This document shows positions 34,684 through 43,852 of a stretch of 64,000 nt of DNA, in pieces; within the stretch, counting starts at the first letter, position 1; each line of letters begins with the position of its first letter. The DNA comes from Planctomyces sp. SH-PL14 (lineage in GTDB: Bacteria; Planctomycetota; Planctomycetia; Planctomycetales; Planctomycetaceae), in the NCBI RefSeq assembly GCF_001610835.1, contig NZ_CP011270.1, positions 7,644,001-7,708,000 of the forward strand. Reading direction: 5' to 3'. The notes beneath the pieces are model-generated. The model did no database searches. It was given only the letters and a program-made list of their open reading frames with translations, and had not been told where the DNA came from. The translations under genes were made by a program, and so were the position numbers.

Positions 34684-34995
34684 TCAAGCGGGCTGCGCGG
34701 TCCAGGTCAGAAACGCGTCGAGGATGGCTGTGAGCTTCGATTCATCGCCTGCCCCGCGCCAGACACCCGATTCGACCGAGCAATCCAGCCACTGCGAGCC
34801 GATCGGATGACCGTCTGCACCGATGTGGTTGGCAATGGGGACAAAGCGTCTTGAGGCGAGCGCTGTTCCCGTCAGGTCGATGCGGACGATCCAGCCGGGA
34901 TTGTCGCACGTCTCGATGCGGATCCCGTAGTGATGTTCCCAATCGCCGTCGCACTGTGCGCGATACCACTCACTCAAGGCGGCTAGCTGGTCCAT
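34684..34995 (-). CDS. Immunity protein 53 (Imm53)-like
   Basis: A 103-residue protein closely matching the remembered pattern of Imm53 polymorphic-toxin immunity proteins: LSEWYRAQCDGDWEHHYGI, then IETCDNPGWIVRIDLTGT. Such proteins bind and neutralise a cognate toxin delivered by contact-dependent systems. No toxin gene is adjacent, so here it may be an orphan protecting against neighbours' toxins. ATG 34995 has GGGAG five bases upstream and is preferred over GTG 35007. It lies 134 bp after the DUF6572-like gene, same strand. Confidence 0.75.
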   Translation of the reverse strand: MDQLAALSEWYRAQCDGDWEHHYGIRIETCDNPGWIVRIDLTGTALASRRFVPIANHIGADGHPIGSQWLDCSVESGVWRGAGDESKLTAILDAFLTWTAQPA

Positions 34996-35129
34996 GACAT
35001 CTCCCACGTCGTGGCGACGGTTCCTCTCGATCAGACGCTATGGCTGGCGAAGGTTGCTGCGCCATACGGCCTGGAGACAGTTTGACGAGCATTCGGAGGG
35101 AGAAGCGGCTCTCCAAGTACAACGTGTAC

Positions 35130-35456
35130 TCAGTTGTCCAGCTGGCGAAAGCGAAGATCATATCCCGCCTGGGAAACAATCTTCCCCGCTTCCCTCATGA
35201 ACGCTTGCGCGATCTCGGGCTGCTCATATTGTCCGACAACCTGAATCGTAACCGTTCGCTCAGTCGCCGTCGGATAGAGCTCATCGAGTTCTCCTCCTTC
35301 GATGAAGCGGAGATAGGCGTTGATCTTGTCCTGAAGCAACTGCAAATGGCCCGCCTCGTCGTCCCAGTCCAAATGGTCTGAGATGCACAAGATCGCGGCG
35401 CCGGTTGCCGGATCGCTTCCGATGACGTCGATAACGTCTGGTTGATCAATGGACAT
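35130..35456 (-). CDS. DUF6572-like small protein
   Basis: A 108-residue acidic protein whose text (MSIDQPDVIDVIG, AILCISDHLDWDDEAGHL, LLQDKINAYLRFIEGGEL) matches the remembered DUF6572 pattern. The function is unknown; family members are often found near toxin-immunity genes, which fits the Imm53-like neighbour. ATG 35456 begins the conserved N-terminus; the frame continues upstream into unrelated text. It starts 43 bp after the FAD oxidoreductase stop and could be cotranscribed with it. Confidence 0.7.
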   Translation of the reverse strand: MSIDQPDVIDVIGSDPATGAAILCISDHLDWDDEAGHLQLLQDKINAYLRFIEGGELDELYPTATERTVTIQVVGQYEQPEIAQAFMREAGKIVSQAGYDLRFRQLDN

Positions 35457-35499
35457 GGGCGACTCGTTCCTGGGTGGCCAGCCAGGCCCCCCATCTCCA

Positions 35500-37569
35500 T
35501 TACTTCGCCGGCAGCGCCTGGATAGCGTCCGCGATGACGTGGCCGTCCGCATTGATGTTGGCGATCTCGACCGCCGACTTACCATTGAGCTCGAACGTCC
35601 CGAGCGAGGTCCACACGTTGTCGATCTTCGGAGCCTTCTTCTGGTTGACCGTCACCAGATCGGTGCCGCCGGCGTGGTAGATAGTGACCGGGACGTTGGA
35701 GGCGCGGTTGCCGTTGGCCGTGTAGCTCATGCGGAGCTCGTACTGGCCGGGCTTCGTGATCGGCAGCTCGTAACGGACTTTCTTTTCCCCCACCGCCTCA
35801 TGCGCGTCGTGGGCGTATCCCTCGCCGACATAGCCGTGGATCGTGGTGCCGATCGGCCAGTCGCCGGTCTTCTTCGCGTCCGCGTCGTCGACGACGATTC
35901 CGGGGAGCTTCTTCGGATCGAGCGGCGGTTGGGACGGGCCGCGGCCGGCGGGGATCGTCAGGACCTGGCCCTGGGCGTCGAGATGCTTGCGGAGCCGGGC
36001 GTACTCCAGGTCCTGAACCGCGATGCCGTCGTCGATGCAGAGACTGGCGGCGGTGGCGGCCGATTCGCCGAGGATCATGAACACCGGCTCCATCCGGATC
36101 GAGCCATAAGCGATGTGCGAGCAGGAGAGGCAGACCGGGACGAAGAGGTTGGTGCACTCCTTCTTCTTCGGCACGATCGCCTTGTAGGAGATCAGGTACG
36201 GGCCGCCGGGGCTGACCTGGACGTCCCCTTCGTTGCGGACGTGGCCGGTCTCGTCGACGAACCGCTGGCAGTTGTGGGAGTCCATATTGTAGGAGCCCAT
36301 CCCGACCGGATCGGGACAGATCCTCTGGCGGCGGCAGTCCTGCTCGGTCTGGACGTAGTCGCCGATCATCCGGCGGCCTTCGCGGATGTAGCACCAGAAG
36401 GGAAAGTGGCCGTTGTCGGTGAACTCGTCTTTGGCCCAGCCCCAGCGGGAGACTTCCTTTTTGATGTTCTCCGGGACGCGGTCGTGCGTGGCCAGGACCC
36501 AGAACAGGCCGCGGACGTACATCTCGTGCAGCTTGAGGATCTCTTCCCGCTGCTCGTCGTCGCCGTCCGGGTAGTCGTAGTTCATGCTGATGAAGTCGGT
36601 CGAGACGGCGTGGTTGTTGTTCACGTCCGTCTTCCGGTTGGGCATCATCCCGATGGAGAGCGGCAGCCGCGGATCGCCCGCCTCGAAGTTCCGGAACAGC
36701 AGTTCGAAGTACTGCGGGTCGTAGCCCTCGGGCTTGGCGAACGGAACCTGATTCTCCTTGTTGTCCGTGATGCAGACGCGGTAGTTGTAGGCCTGCATCC
36801 GATTGTCCTCGGATCCGGCCGGAGCGAGCGTGGGGAAGATGCCGGGGAGCAGTCCGCTGGTCTTGTCGCCCGGCTTGACGAACGGGTCGACCGGCTTGAT
36901 GAACTGGTGCGATCGCGAGACCTGGACGCCGTTGATCGTTTCGCCGTACTTCTCATTCGACTCGCGGCCGATCGAGTACCAGACCTCGGCGGCCTGCATC
37001 AGGTCCCCCTCGTAGGTCGTGTCGATGAACTGCTTGCCGGCGAACGTTTTGCCGGACTTCGTGGTGAGGGAGACGATCCGGGCGCCCTCTTTTTTTACGC
37101 CGTTTTCGCGCTCGAGCCATTCGCCGAGGACGATGTCGACTTTGACTTCGCCGAGCATGGCTTTGAGGGTCGCTTCGGCGACTTTGGGTTCGAAGGTCCA
37201 CATGGCGTCATCGGCGGCGCGGAATGGCTTGTAGTTGTCCCGCTTCTCCTGGACCCAGGCGGCGTCGTTCTCGTAGTGCTTTTTGATTCGCTGGTAGAAG
37301 TTCCGCGACAGGCCGCCGATGACGGACTTGTCTCCGGAGTCGGTGGAGCCGAGGCCGCTGACGGTCAGGCCGCCGAGGTGCTGCTTGGGCTCGATGAGGA
37401 CGACCGATTTTCCCATCCTGGCGGCCTGGATGGCGGCGGCGACGCCGCCGGAGGTGCCGCCGTAGATGACGACGTCGTAGGACTTGGTTTCGGCCGCGGC
37501 CGCGGGGAGAGAGCAGGTCGCGAAGAGCAGCCATCCCGTGGCGACAATCAGTCCGATCGAGCGGAGCAT
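35500..37569 (-). CDS. Secreted FAD-dependent oxidoreductase with golvesin/xanthan-lyase-like C-terminal domain
   Basis: A 689-residue exported protein. Signal peptide (LIVATGWLLFATCSLPAAAA), then an FAD-binding Rossmann motif (VVIYGGTSGGVAAAIQAA, ~33-50) and IEPKQHLGGLTVSGLG, typical of the FAD-dependent oxidoreductase family often labelled xanthan lyase-like. Residues ~580-689 form a beta-sandwich resembling the golvesin/Xly carbohydrate-binding domain (GIVVDDADAKKTGDWPIG; YELRMSYTANGNRASNVPV). A role in extracellular polysaccharide oxidation is likely but not shown. ATG 37569 starts the signal peptide with GGGGG upstream. Confidence 0.85.
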   Translation of the reverse strand: MLRSIGLIVATGWLLFATCSLPAAAAETKSYDVVIYGGTSGGVAAAIQAARMGKSVVLIEPKQHLGGLTVSGLGSTDSGDKSVIGGLSRNFYQRIKKHYENDAAWVQEKRDNYKPFRAADDAMWTFEPKVAEATLKAMLGEVKVDIVLGEWLERENGVKKEGARIVSLTTKSGKTFAGKQFIDTTYEGDLMQAAEVWYSIGRESNEKYGETINGVQVSRSHQFIKPVDPFVKPGDKTSGLLPGIFPTLAPAGSEDNRMQAYNYRVCITDNKENQVPFAKPEGYDPQYFELLFRNFEAGDPRLPLSIGMMPNRKTDVNNNHAVSTDFISMNYDYPDGDDEQREEILKLHEMYVRGLFWVLATHDRVPENIKKEVSRWGWAKDEFTDNGHFPFWCYIREGRRMIGDYVQTEQDCRRQRICPDPVGMGSYNMDSHNCQRFVDETGHVRNEGDVQVSPGGPYLISYKAIVPKKKECTNLFVPVCLSCSHIAYGSIRMEPVFMILGESAATAASLCIDDGIAVQDLEYARLRKHLDAQGQVLTIPAGRGPSQPPLDPKKLPGIVVDDADAKKTGDWPIGTTIHGYVGEGYAHDAHEAVGEKKVRYELPITKPGQYELRMSYTANGNRASNVPVTIYHAGGTDLVTVNQKKAPKIDNVWTSLGTFELNGKSAVEIANINADGHVIADAIQALPAK

Positions 37570-37821
37570 CTCAAACCCCCGTGTGTGCGACGTTGTGCGA
37601 CCGGCCCGCAGGCCATCGGGACGTCGTGGGGACACAATAGTGAGCGGACCTCGGATCGGCCAATCCGCACGCAACGACTTCGCGCCGGCCGACGAGGGAG
37701 TCTGAACCACAGAGAGTGCGGAGACTCACAGAGGGAGAGGGAGAATGGGGGCCACAGATGAACACAGATACACACAGATCAAGGCAGGGGAATGCCGACC
37801 TCACAGCCTGGTCTGTCCTGC

Positions 37822-37921
37822 CTCCGGATTAGTGAAAATTAGCGGAGATCAGTGTTCCTCCCTTTCTTTTCTTGAAAGCGATTGGGAACACTCATTGTCG
37901 CTAATGATCGCTAATCCGGAG
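37822..37921. repeat. Long imperfect inverted repeat (37 bp arms)
   Basis: Arms 37822-37858 and 37885-37921 are complementary at about 30 of 37 positions and enclose a 26-base T-rich loop. Each arm carries tandem TTAGCG/TTAGTG units. The surroundings (37700-37800, CACAGAGAG, CACAGATGAACACAG) are low-complexity and unlike the coding DNA around them. Palindromic intergenic element of unknown function; it lies between two minus-strand genes. Confidence 0.7.
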
Positions 37922-38000
37922 ACGTCTCTTTCTCGGTGATCTTTCCGCGTCTCTCTGTGGTTCAAAAAGGACCGCGCAATCCTCTGTCATCAGCTTGGCC

Positions 38001-38047
38001 GCCCGAAGCGCGAGCGAGGAGCGAATTCCCTCGCTCGCGCTTCGGGC
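38001..38047. repeat. Perfect 19 bp inverted repeat
   Basis: GCCCGAAGCGCGAGCGAGG (38001-38019) is exactly complementary to 38029-38047 with a 9-base loop AGCGAATTC. It lies about 60 bp beyond the stop codon of the PVC cytochrome gene, but there is no T-tract. Probably a REP-like palindrome; similar GAAGCGCGAGCGAGG words are, from memory, common in planctomycete genomes. Confidence 0.75.
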
Positions 38048-38106
38048 TAGTGTGAGCATCCAAACAGCCCCTGACACCGAATACCTGGCCTCTGACACCT
38101 CCCACG

Positions 38107-41100
38107 CTACTTCAGCGTCGACAGGTACTCGACGAGGTCGCGGAGGTCGGTGAGCGACATCTTCTTGACGATGTCGCTCGGCATGCCGCTGATTCCTTTG
38201 GCGGTCTCGTCGATCTCGTCCTTGGCGATCGTCACGACGCTGCCGTCGGCGAGCATGAGCTTGAGTTCCTTGTCGGTCGACTCCTTGACGATGCCGGAGT
38301 AGCTCTGGCCGCTGGTGGTGAGGACGATCAGGGACTCGAAGCCTTTGGCGATCGCCTTGTTGGGGACAACGATCGACTCCAGGAGATACTCCCGCGGCTT
38401 GTCCTGGGCGATCTTCGTCAGCTCCGGACCGACCGCGCCCCCTTCGCCTCCGGCGGTGTGGCAGCGGCGGCAGGAGAGGTCGCCGCGGCCGAAGAACAGC
38501 TCGCGGCCGCGCTCGGCGTTTCCTCCGAGCAGAGCGACGCGGTAGCGGGCGACTTCATCGTCGGCCGGGAGGGTCTTCTCCCAGGCTTCGACCATGGACT
38601 TCAGGTCCGGCCGGGCTCGTCCCGCTTCGAGGAGGTCGAGCTGGATGGCCGGCTCGACTTCGCCTTTGGCGAGGCGATCGAGCCAGGACTTCAGGACGTC
38701 GTCCGCCTCTTTCGACTTGCGGGCCGCGAGGTCGGCGATGGCCGCCTGCTTCTCCGTGGCGTCGCCGGAGTCGAGGGCTTTGCTGAGGAGGGGGACCGCT
38801 TCTTCGGGGCGGACGCGGACGATGGCGCGACGGGCCTGGATTCGGACGAGCTTTTCGGGATCGGTGAGGAAGGTCGAGGCGAGGTCGCCCGCTTTGGGGG
38901 ACTTCAGGTCCGAGATCGCCTGGAGGGCGGCGGCGCGGGCTTCGGCGGAGTGGGAGGTGTCGGCGAGGATCCCGGCGAGGACCGGTCCCACTTCCTTGAT
39001 GCCGTACTGCGCCGCGAGGCTGGCGGAGGCCTTGCGGATGGCGTCGCCGCCGGTGAACAGGCCGCCGAGGACCGGCTTGAGAGCGGCCGCGACGTCGTCG
39101 CCGTTGTGCTTGGGACGCGGGCGATGCTCTCCGGTCACACGGTCGAGGAGGACTTCATTGGGCCAGAGCTTAAGTTCTTCGATTGCCTCCTGCCGCAGGT
39201 TGGCGGGGAGGTCGGGATCGGCGGCGAGGCGGGCGACGCGCCCGGCGGCTTCGGCGGTGCCGAGTTGGAAGTTGGCGGCCAGGGTCCGCCGGACGAGGCC
39301 GTCCTGCAGGTCTTTCGGGAGGCTTGAGGTCGATCGGCTGGCGAGGGCGGCGAGGGCCGGCCAGGCATCGCGGATTCCTTCGTCGTAGATGGCCCGCGCG
39401 GCTTCCACGAGGATCTGCGGATCGACGTCGTTCAGGAAGCGGGACAACTCGGGGGACTTCTGACGGCGGAGGGCGACCACGCCGCCGAGCCGTACGGCGG
39501 CCACGGGATGCCGGGCGAGTTCCGCCAACGCCGCGGCCTTGGTCGACCGGGCGAGAGCGAGCGTTGCGGCGTGGCGAATGACTGGGTCGCGGTTGGCGTT
39601 CTCACGGAGGACTTCGCACAGCGGGTCGAGGAACGAGCCGCCGTCTAGCAGGCCGCGCTCGACAAGCTGTCCCACCGCCAGAGCGGCCAGGCTCCGGACG
39701 CGGAGCGAGTCGTCGCGGAGGAGCGCGGTGAGATCGCTCGTGGCATCGGCGGCGGGCTGGCGGGCCGAGTCGCCGAGGACGCGGGCCGCCTGGGCCCGGA
39801 TTTCCGGATCGGCGTCCTTGAGGAGCACTGTGAGCTGCTTCTGGGCCGGGGCCGAGCCGCCACGAGCGCGCTGGCCGAGACCCCAGATGGCGTGACGCCG
39901 AACGACGTCACTGGCGGGAGCGGCGGTGAGGTGGACCAGTTCTTGTTCAAAGCCGTTCTCGGCCATCGCGATCTGGGCTTCGAGGCGGACGCGGCGGTCG
40001 GCGTGGCTCAGGAGGCGGCCGAGCTCGTCGGCATTCCGCTGAGTGAAACCTTCCCGCATGAGTGTGGCGGCGTTGGCGATCGCCGGGTTCTTGGCTGCTT
40101 CAGGAGCTTCGAAGCGGTAGATCCGCCCTTTGCCGAGGCCCGACCAGCCGTTGACCCAGTCGGAGAGATAGAAGCCGCCGTCGTAACCGAACTCGACGTC
40201 GGTGGCGAGAATGTGCCACAGGAACTCGTGGGCGTCCGTCATCTCGAACGTCGCACCGTTCGGCTTGAGACCAAAGGAGCGGACGCCGCTGTTCCCCGGC
40301 TGGCCGCGGAAGTCGACGAGGAAGAAGTGACCCTGGTAGCGGTCGGGCAGTCCGACGCCGGGATAGTAGGCCAGACCAGAGGGACCGTCCGAAAAATTGG
40401 CGATCGGCGGGACGGTGTAGGCGACGTGGTCTTCTTTGTACGGGTGCCAGATCCGTTCCCGGTTCCACGGGCCGCGGTCGGCGAGGTACTGGTAGTACAT
40501 CCGCCAGCCGATATCGCCCCCTTCGACGATGTAGGTCCAGCGGGCTTTGTCACCGCCGTCAGAGTTGTTGTCGCAGGTGAAGAGGTTGCCGTGGTCGTCG
40601 AACGCCAGCTCCTGCGGGTTGCGGAGGCCGTGGGCGAAGACTTCCAGATGCGACCCGTCCGGCTCGCAGCGGAAGACGGCGCCGGTGTCGGGGCGGACGA
40701 GCTTTTTTCCTTCGAAATCGATGTTGTAGCCGCGGTCGCCGATGCTGAAGTAGATCCGGCCGTCCGGTCCGAGCGTCAGGCCGTGGAGGTCGTGACCGCG
40801 GAAGGCGACGCGGACGCCGTAGCCGTGATGGAGGGCGGTCTTTTCTTCCGCGACACCGTCGTTGTTGGTGTCCTTCAGCATCCAGAGCTTGGGGATGCAG
40901 GTGAAGTAGACGATTCCCCGGCGGGCCAAAAGCCCCGCACCGGTGCCGTCGAGGATGTCGTTGAAGCCGTCGGCGTAGACGGTCGACTGGTCGGCCTTGC
41001 CGTCGCCGTCGGTGTCGACGAGGCGGCGGATGCGGTCGTGTTCCTTGCCGTAGCCGGCGACTTTGTCACCCAGGTGCTTCCGGAACATGGCGGCCCGGTC

Positions 41101-41442
41101 TTCGACCGTCTGGAGGGACAGGTCGTCGTTGAGCCAGTTCATGTGGCTGCGGTTGTCTTCGACCCCTTTCTCCTGGCGGAAGGTTTCGGCGACGAAGAGG
41201 CGGCCCTGTTCGTCGATGGCGATCGCCACGGGGTTGGCGAGCAGAGGTTCGGCGGCCCAGACGGAGCCGGTCATTTCCTTGGGGATCTGGAAGCCCTTCA
41301 ACGAGAGTTCCGCTTCGTTGGAGGCGGGGGCGATGGGCGGGTTGTAGGCCGGTTCGGCGGCGAAGGTCGCGGCGAGTCCGAGGGACAGGAGGCCGCAGAC
41401 CACGATGGAGAGCGGGGAGATCAGTGTGAAGGAACGGCGCAT
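38107..41442 (-). CDS. PVC-type membrane-bound dehydrogenase with HEAT repeats and C-terminal cytochrome c
   Basis: An exported protein of 1111 residues. Signal sequence RRSFTLISPLSIVVCGLLSL; propeller domain ~65-480 (VAIDEQGRLFVAETFRQ; DGDGKADQSTVYADGF; LTLGPDGRIYFSIGDRGYN); HEAT repeats ~490-960; haem-binding LSCRRCHTAGGEGG at ~990, then a C-terminal YSGIVKE-type domain (~1050-1111). The CxxCH shows electron transfer to a c-type haem, so it is probably a periplasmic sugar or alcohol dehydrogenase fed into respiration. ATG 41442 is chosen for the signal peptide; ATGs at 41490 and 41535 are also in frame and none has a clear ribosome binding site. Confidence 0.88.
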   Translation of the reverse strand: MRRSFTLISPLSIVVCGLLSLGLAATFAAEPAYNPPIAPASNEAELSLKGFQIPKEMTGSVWAAEPLLANPVAIAIDEQGRLFVAETFRQEKGVEDNRSHMNWLNDDLSLQTVEDRAAMFRKHLGDKVAGYGKEHDRIRRLVDTDGDGKADQSTVYADGFNDILDGTGAGLLARRGIVYFTCIPKLWMLKDTNNDGVAEEKTALHHGYGVRVAFRGHDLHGLTLGPDGRIYFSIGDRGYNIDFEGKKLVRPDTGAVFRCEPDGSHLEVFAHGLRNPQELAFDDHGNLFTCDNNSDGGDKARWTYIVEGGDIGWRMYYQYLADRGPWNRERIWHPYKEDHVAYTVPPIANFSDGPSGLAYYPGVGLPDRYQGHFFLVDFRGQPGNSGVRSFGLKPNGATFEMTDAHEFLWHILATDVEFGYDGGFYLSDWVNGWSGLGKGRIYRFEAPEAAKNPAIANAATLMREGFTQRNADELGRLLSHADRRVRLEAQIAMAENGFEQELVHLTAAPASDVVRRHAIWGLGQRARGGSAPAQKQLTVLLKDADPEIRAQAARVLGDSARQPAADATSDLTALLRDDSLRVRSLAALAVGQLVERGLLDGGSFLDPLCEVLRENANRDPVIRHAATLALARSTKAAALAELARHPVAAVRLGGVVALRRQKSPELSRFLNDVDPQILVEAARAIYDEGIRDAWPALAALASRSTSSLPKDLQDGLVRRTLAANFQLGTAEAAGRVARLAADPDLPANLRQEAIEELKLWPNEVLLDRVTGEHRPRPKHNGDDVAAALKPVLGGLFTGGDAIRKASASLAAQYGIKEVGPVLAGILADTSHSAEARAAALQAISDLKSPKAGDLASTFLTDPEKLVRIQARRAIVRVRPEEAVPLLSKALDSGDATEKQAAIADLAARKSKEADDVLKSWLDRLAKGEVEPAIQLDLLEAGRARPDLKSMVEAWEKTLPADDEVARYRVALLGGNAERGRELFFGRGDLSCRRCHTAGGEGGAVGPELTKIAQDKPREYLLESIVVPNKAIAKGFESLIVLTTSGQSYSGIVKESTDKELKLMLADGSVVTIAKDEIDETAKGISGMPSDIVKKMSLTDLRDLVEYLSTLK

Positions 41443-41547
41443 CGACTGGTGAATTCGGGAAGGCGGGCGGACGCATCGGGAAACTTTCATTTTGCCGGGG
41501 GAGCGGACTGCCGTCGAGGCAGACGGATGATTCATCGTGCAGGTGAA

Positions 41548-41879
41548 CCGGGGTCCAGGGGGTCACCCCTGGTGGGGAGTGCAGAGGGGCGACGCCCCTT
41601 TGCCCGCCGGAGGCCGTCTCGTCGAGAGATGTCTGAAGGAGTGAGTGTCCAAGCGCGGACAACGTGCCGCATGCCCCCACACCAAACCCGCGGGGATTGC
41701 AAAGCCAGCTGTGTCGATTGAGGGAGTCCTCATAGCTGTTACCACAAAGGGAGCATCCGTTGCTGACCACGGTTCCTCATCGAAGCGCCTCCGGCGGCAA
41801 GGGGTTGCCCCCTTGACCCCGGCTGCCGTCGCACATTGGGTTTGAGCAAACAACGTCGTGCCGGCGAGGACGGCGTTCG
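41548..41879 (+). repeat. Dispersed palindromic repeat, copy E (full length)
   Basis: Runs from CCGGGGTCCAGGGGGTCACCCCTGG to TTTGAGCAAACAACGTCGTGCCGGC. All modules are present, with GATTGCAAAGCCAGC and CACGGTTCCTCATCG in the centre. It lies between the divergent PVC cytochrome and argD-like genes, so here it is not at a 3' end. Confidence 0.9.
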
Positions 41880-41988
41880 GGCCACTCCGATTGAAGTGCG
41901 CACCATTCATGTCAGAATGTCGCCCCAGGCCCCGCCCCCGAAGCGAACGGATCGCTCCGAACCGGCCGCCGCACTCGTTTGTCCGGTG

Positions 41989-42005
41989 CTCGAATCCCAT
42001 TCGAG
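41989..42005 (+). promoter_or_regulatory. Perfect hairpin in the argD-like leader
   Basis: CTCGAAT-CCC-ATTCGAG, 26 bp before the GTG start. It looks superficially like a tRNA T-arm but no tRNA fits around it. Possible leader structure; no known element recognised. Confidence 0.35.
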
Positions 42006-42031
42006 TCGCCCACCCCCAGGAAGCCCCCGCC

Positions 42032-43234
42032 GTGGCCCACACCGACACCTCCAGCGAAGAAACGATCGCCCTCTTCCAGAAGTACGTCATCCCCAACTAC
42101 CGGCGGTACCCGATCGCACTCGTCAAAGGGGAAGGCTCCACCGTCTGGGACGCCGAAGGAAACCGCTACCTCGACTTCTTCCCCGGCTGGGGCTGCAACA
42201 TCCTCGGCTACTCCCCCGAACGCGTCGTCCGGGCCATCCAGGAACAGGCCGCCACACTCATCCACGTCCCCAACACCTGGTACATCGAAGCCCAGGGACG
42301 CTTCGCCGAAGCCCTCTGCACCCGCTCCTTCGGCAAGGCCTTCTTCTGCAACAGCGGCGCGGAAGCCAACGAAGGGGCGATCAAACTCGCCCGCATGCAC
42401 ACCCCCGCCGGCAAGTACAAGATCATCACCTTCGAAAACGGCTTCCACGGACGAACCTTCGCTGCCGTGACCGCGACCGCCCAGCCCAAGTACCACGAGG
42501 GAATCAGCCCCCTCCTCCCGGGCTTCCTCTACGCCCCCCACAACGACCTCAAGGCGGTCAAGGAACTCGTCGACGACGAGACCTGCGCCATCCTGATCGA
42601 GCCGGTCCAGGGCGAAGGGGGCGTCAACATCCCCTCCGTCGAATTCCTCCAGGGGCTGCGGGACCTGTGCGACGAGCGCGGCCTGCTCCTGATCTTCGAC
42701 GAAGTCCAGACCTGCATGGGACGGACCGGGAACTGGTTCGGCTACCAGACCTTCGGCGTCCAGCCGGACATCATGACGCTCGCCAAGGGGGTCGCCGGTG
42801 GCGTCGCCTGCGGTGCGATCATCTGCAAGGACGAGATCGCCCCCAGCCTCCGGCCGGGCATGCACGCCAGCACCTTCGGCGGGAACCCGATCGCCATGGC
42901 GGCGGGGATCGCGACCGTCGAGACGATCGAGGAAGACGGACTGCTCGACAATGTCCAGGTCATGTCGGAGCGGTTCCGGGCACACTTCGAGGCGCTGAAG
43001 GCCGAACTGCCGATCATCGACGAAGTCCGGGTGTGCGGGATGATGGTCGGCGTCGAGCTGACGACGAACGCCATGCCGGTGGTCGGCAAGTGCATGGAGA
43101 AGGGGCTGCTCGTCAACGCCACGCACGACACGGTCGTGCGACTGCTGCCGGCTCTGAATGTGACCGCGGAGGACGTCGACGAGGGATGTGAGATCCTGAG
43201 CGGCGTCCTGCGGCAGATGGCCGCGGAGGCGTAA
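42032..43234 (+). CDS. argD: Acetylornithine aminotransferase-like class III aminotransferase
   Basis: PLP-dependent transamination, most likely N-acetylornithine with 2-oxoglutarate in arginine synthesis. The 400-residue cytoplasmic enzyme shows [61 protein letters not shown] and the Schiff-base lysine near residue 252 in [10 protein letters not shown], then [15 protein letters not shown] 42032 with CAGGAAG about eight bases ahead gives the usual ArgD length; the frame extends to 41858 through the repeat-derived leader without homology. argB/argF are not adjacent, so other substrates (ornithine, GABA) remain possible. Confidence 0.85.
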   Translation: MAHTDTSSEETIALFQKYVIPNYRRYPIALVKGEGSTVWDAEGNRYLDFFPGWGCNILGYSPERVVRAIQEQAATLIHVPNTWYIEAQGRFAEALCTRSFGKAFFCNSGAEANEGAIKLARMHTPAGKYKIITFENGFHGRTFAAVTATAQPKYHEGISPLLPGFLYAPHNDLKAVKELVDDETCAILIEPVQGEGGVNIPSVEFLQGLRDLCDERGLLLIFDEVQTCMGRTGNWFGYQTFGVQPDIMTLAKGVAGGVACGAIICKDEIAPSLRPGMHASTFGGNPIAMAAGIATVETIEEDGLLDNVQVMSERFRAHFEALKAELPIIDEVRVCGMMVGVELTTNAMPVVGKCMEKGLLVNATHDTVVRLLPALNVTAEDVDEGCEILSGVLRQMAAEA

Positions 43235-43269
43235 GTCGTTTCGAGCCCGCCACGAGGGAATTGTCTGCC

Positions 43270-43836
43270 ATGGACTGTGAACTCGATGTGGGCCGGTCGG
43301 CGCTGCTGACCGATCTCGCGATGTGCATCAATTACTACCGGCTGTTCTCGCCCGGTCTGTATTGCTGCGTCCACGCGACCGTTCAGCTCGACGACGAGAT
43401 CCGGTTCCGCCCCGGCGTCACCGTGATGGTGAACCACGGGGCGCTCAAGCAGTGCAATCCCGAACCGGACTACGACTGTTTCCGGGGGCCGCCGAACTTT
43501 GTGCTTGATGTGTTCCCCGGGAACGACCTGCTGGACTACGAGCACCGACGGGCGTGCTTTGAGCGGAGCGGCGTGATCGAGTACGTGGCGGTGCGGGACA
43601 CCGATCCGGTGGAGTGGATCTGGAACCGGCGGACGGATGGGCGGTTCTCGGTGGTAGAGACCGCCGGAAGCGAACTGATCATGAGTACGGCCCTGCCGGG
43701 GCTGTGGATTCCCGCCGACGCGCTGAGGCATCGCGACTGGTGGGCGATCATGGCGGCGATTGCGCGGGGCGTGAGCCGGGTCGGGCATCACGACTTGATG
43801 GAGACAATCTGGAAGCCCGGGAAGAACCGATCCTGA
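43270..43836 (+). CDS. Uma2-family (DUF820) nuclease-like protein
   Basis: A 188-residue member of the Uma2/DUF820 restriction-endonuclease-like family, expanded in cyanobacteria and planctomycetes, of unknown role. Seen: CVHATVQLDDEIRFRPGVTVMV, PNFVLDVFPGNDLLDYEHRRACFERSGVIEYVAVRD. The usual PDxVVEV has Asp in place of the second acidic residue (FVLDV), so the active site may be altered. ATG 43270 is preferred over TTG 43261; a GAGGGA site lies upstream. The GNAT gene starts 16 bp after its stop. Confidence 0.75.
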   Translation: MDCELDVGRSALLTDLAMCINYYRLFSPGLYCCVHATVQLDDEIRFRPGVTVMVNHGALKQCNPEPDYDCFRGPPNFVLDVFPGNDLLDYEHRRACFERSGVIEYVAVRDTDPVEWIWNRRTDGRFSVVETAGSELIMSTALPGLWIPADALRHRDWWAIMAAIARGVSRVGHHDLMETIWKPGKNRS

Positions 43837-43852
43837 CCGCGGGCCGCCGCCG

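Noticed and set aside
34540-35500. Full polymorphic toxin or contact-dependent inhibition locus
   Set aside because: Only small immunity-type genes are present; no large secreted toxin with repeats or a C-terminal nuclease is nearby.
41981-42010. tRNA-like T-arm (CTCGAATCCCATTCGAG) before argD
   Set aside because: No acceptor, D or anticodon stems fit around it; it is a plain 7 bp hairpin.
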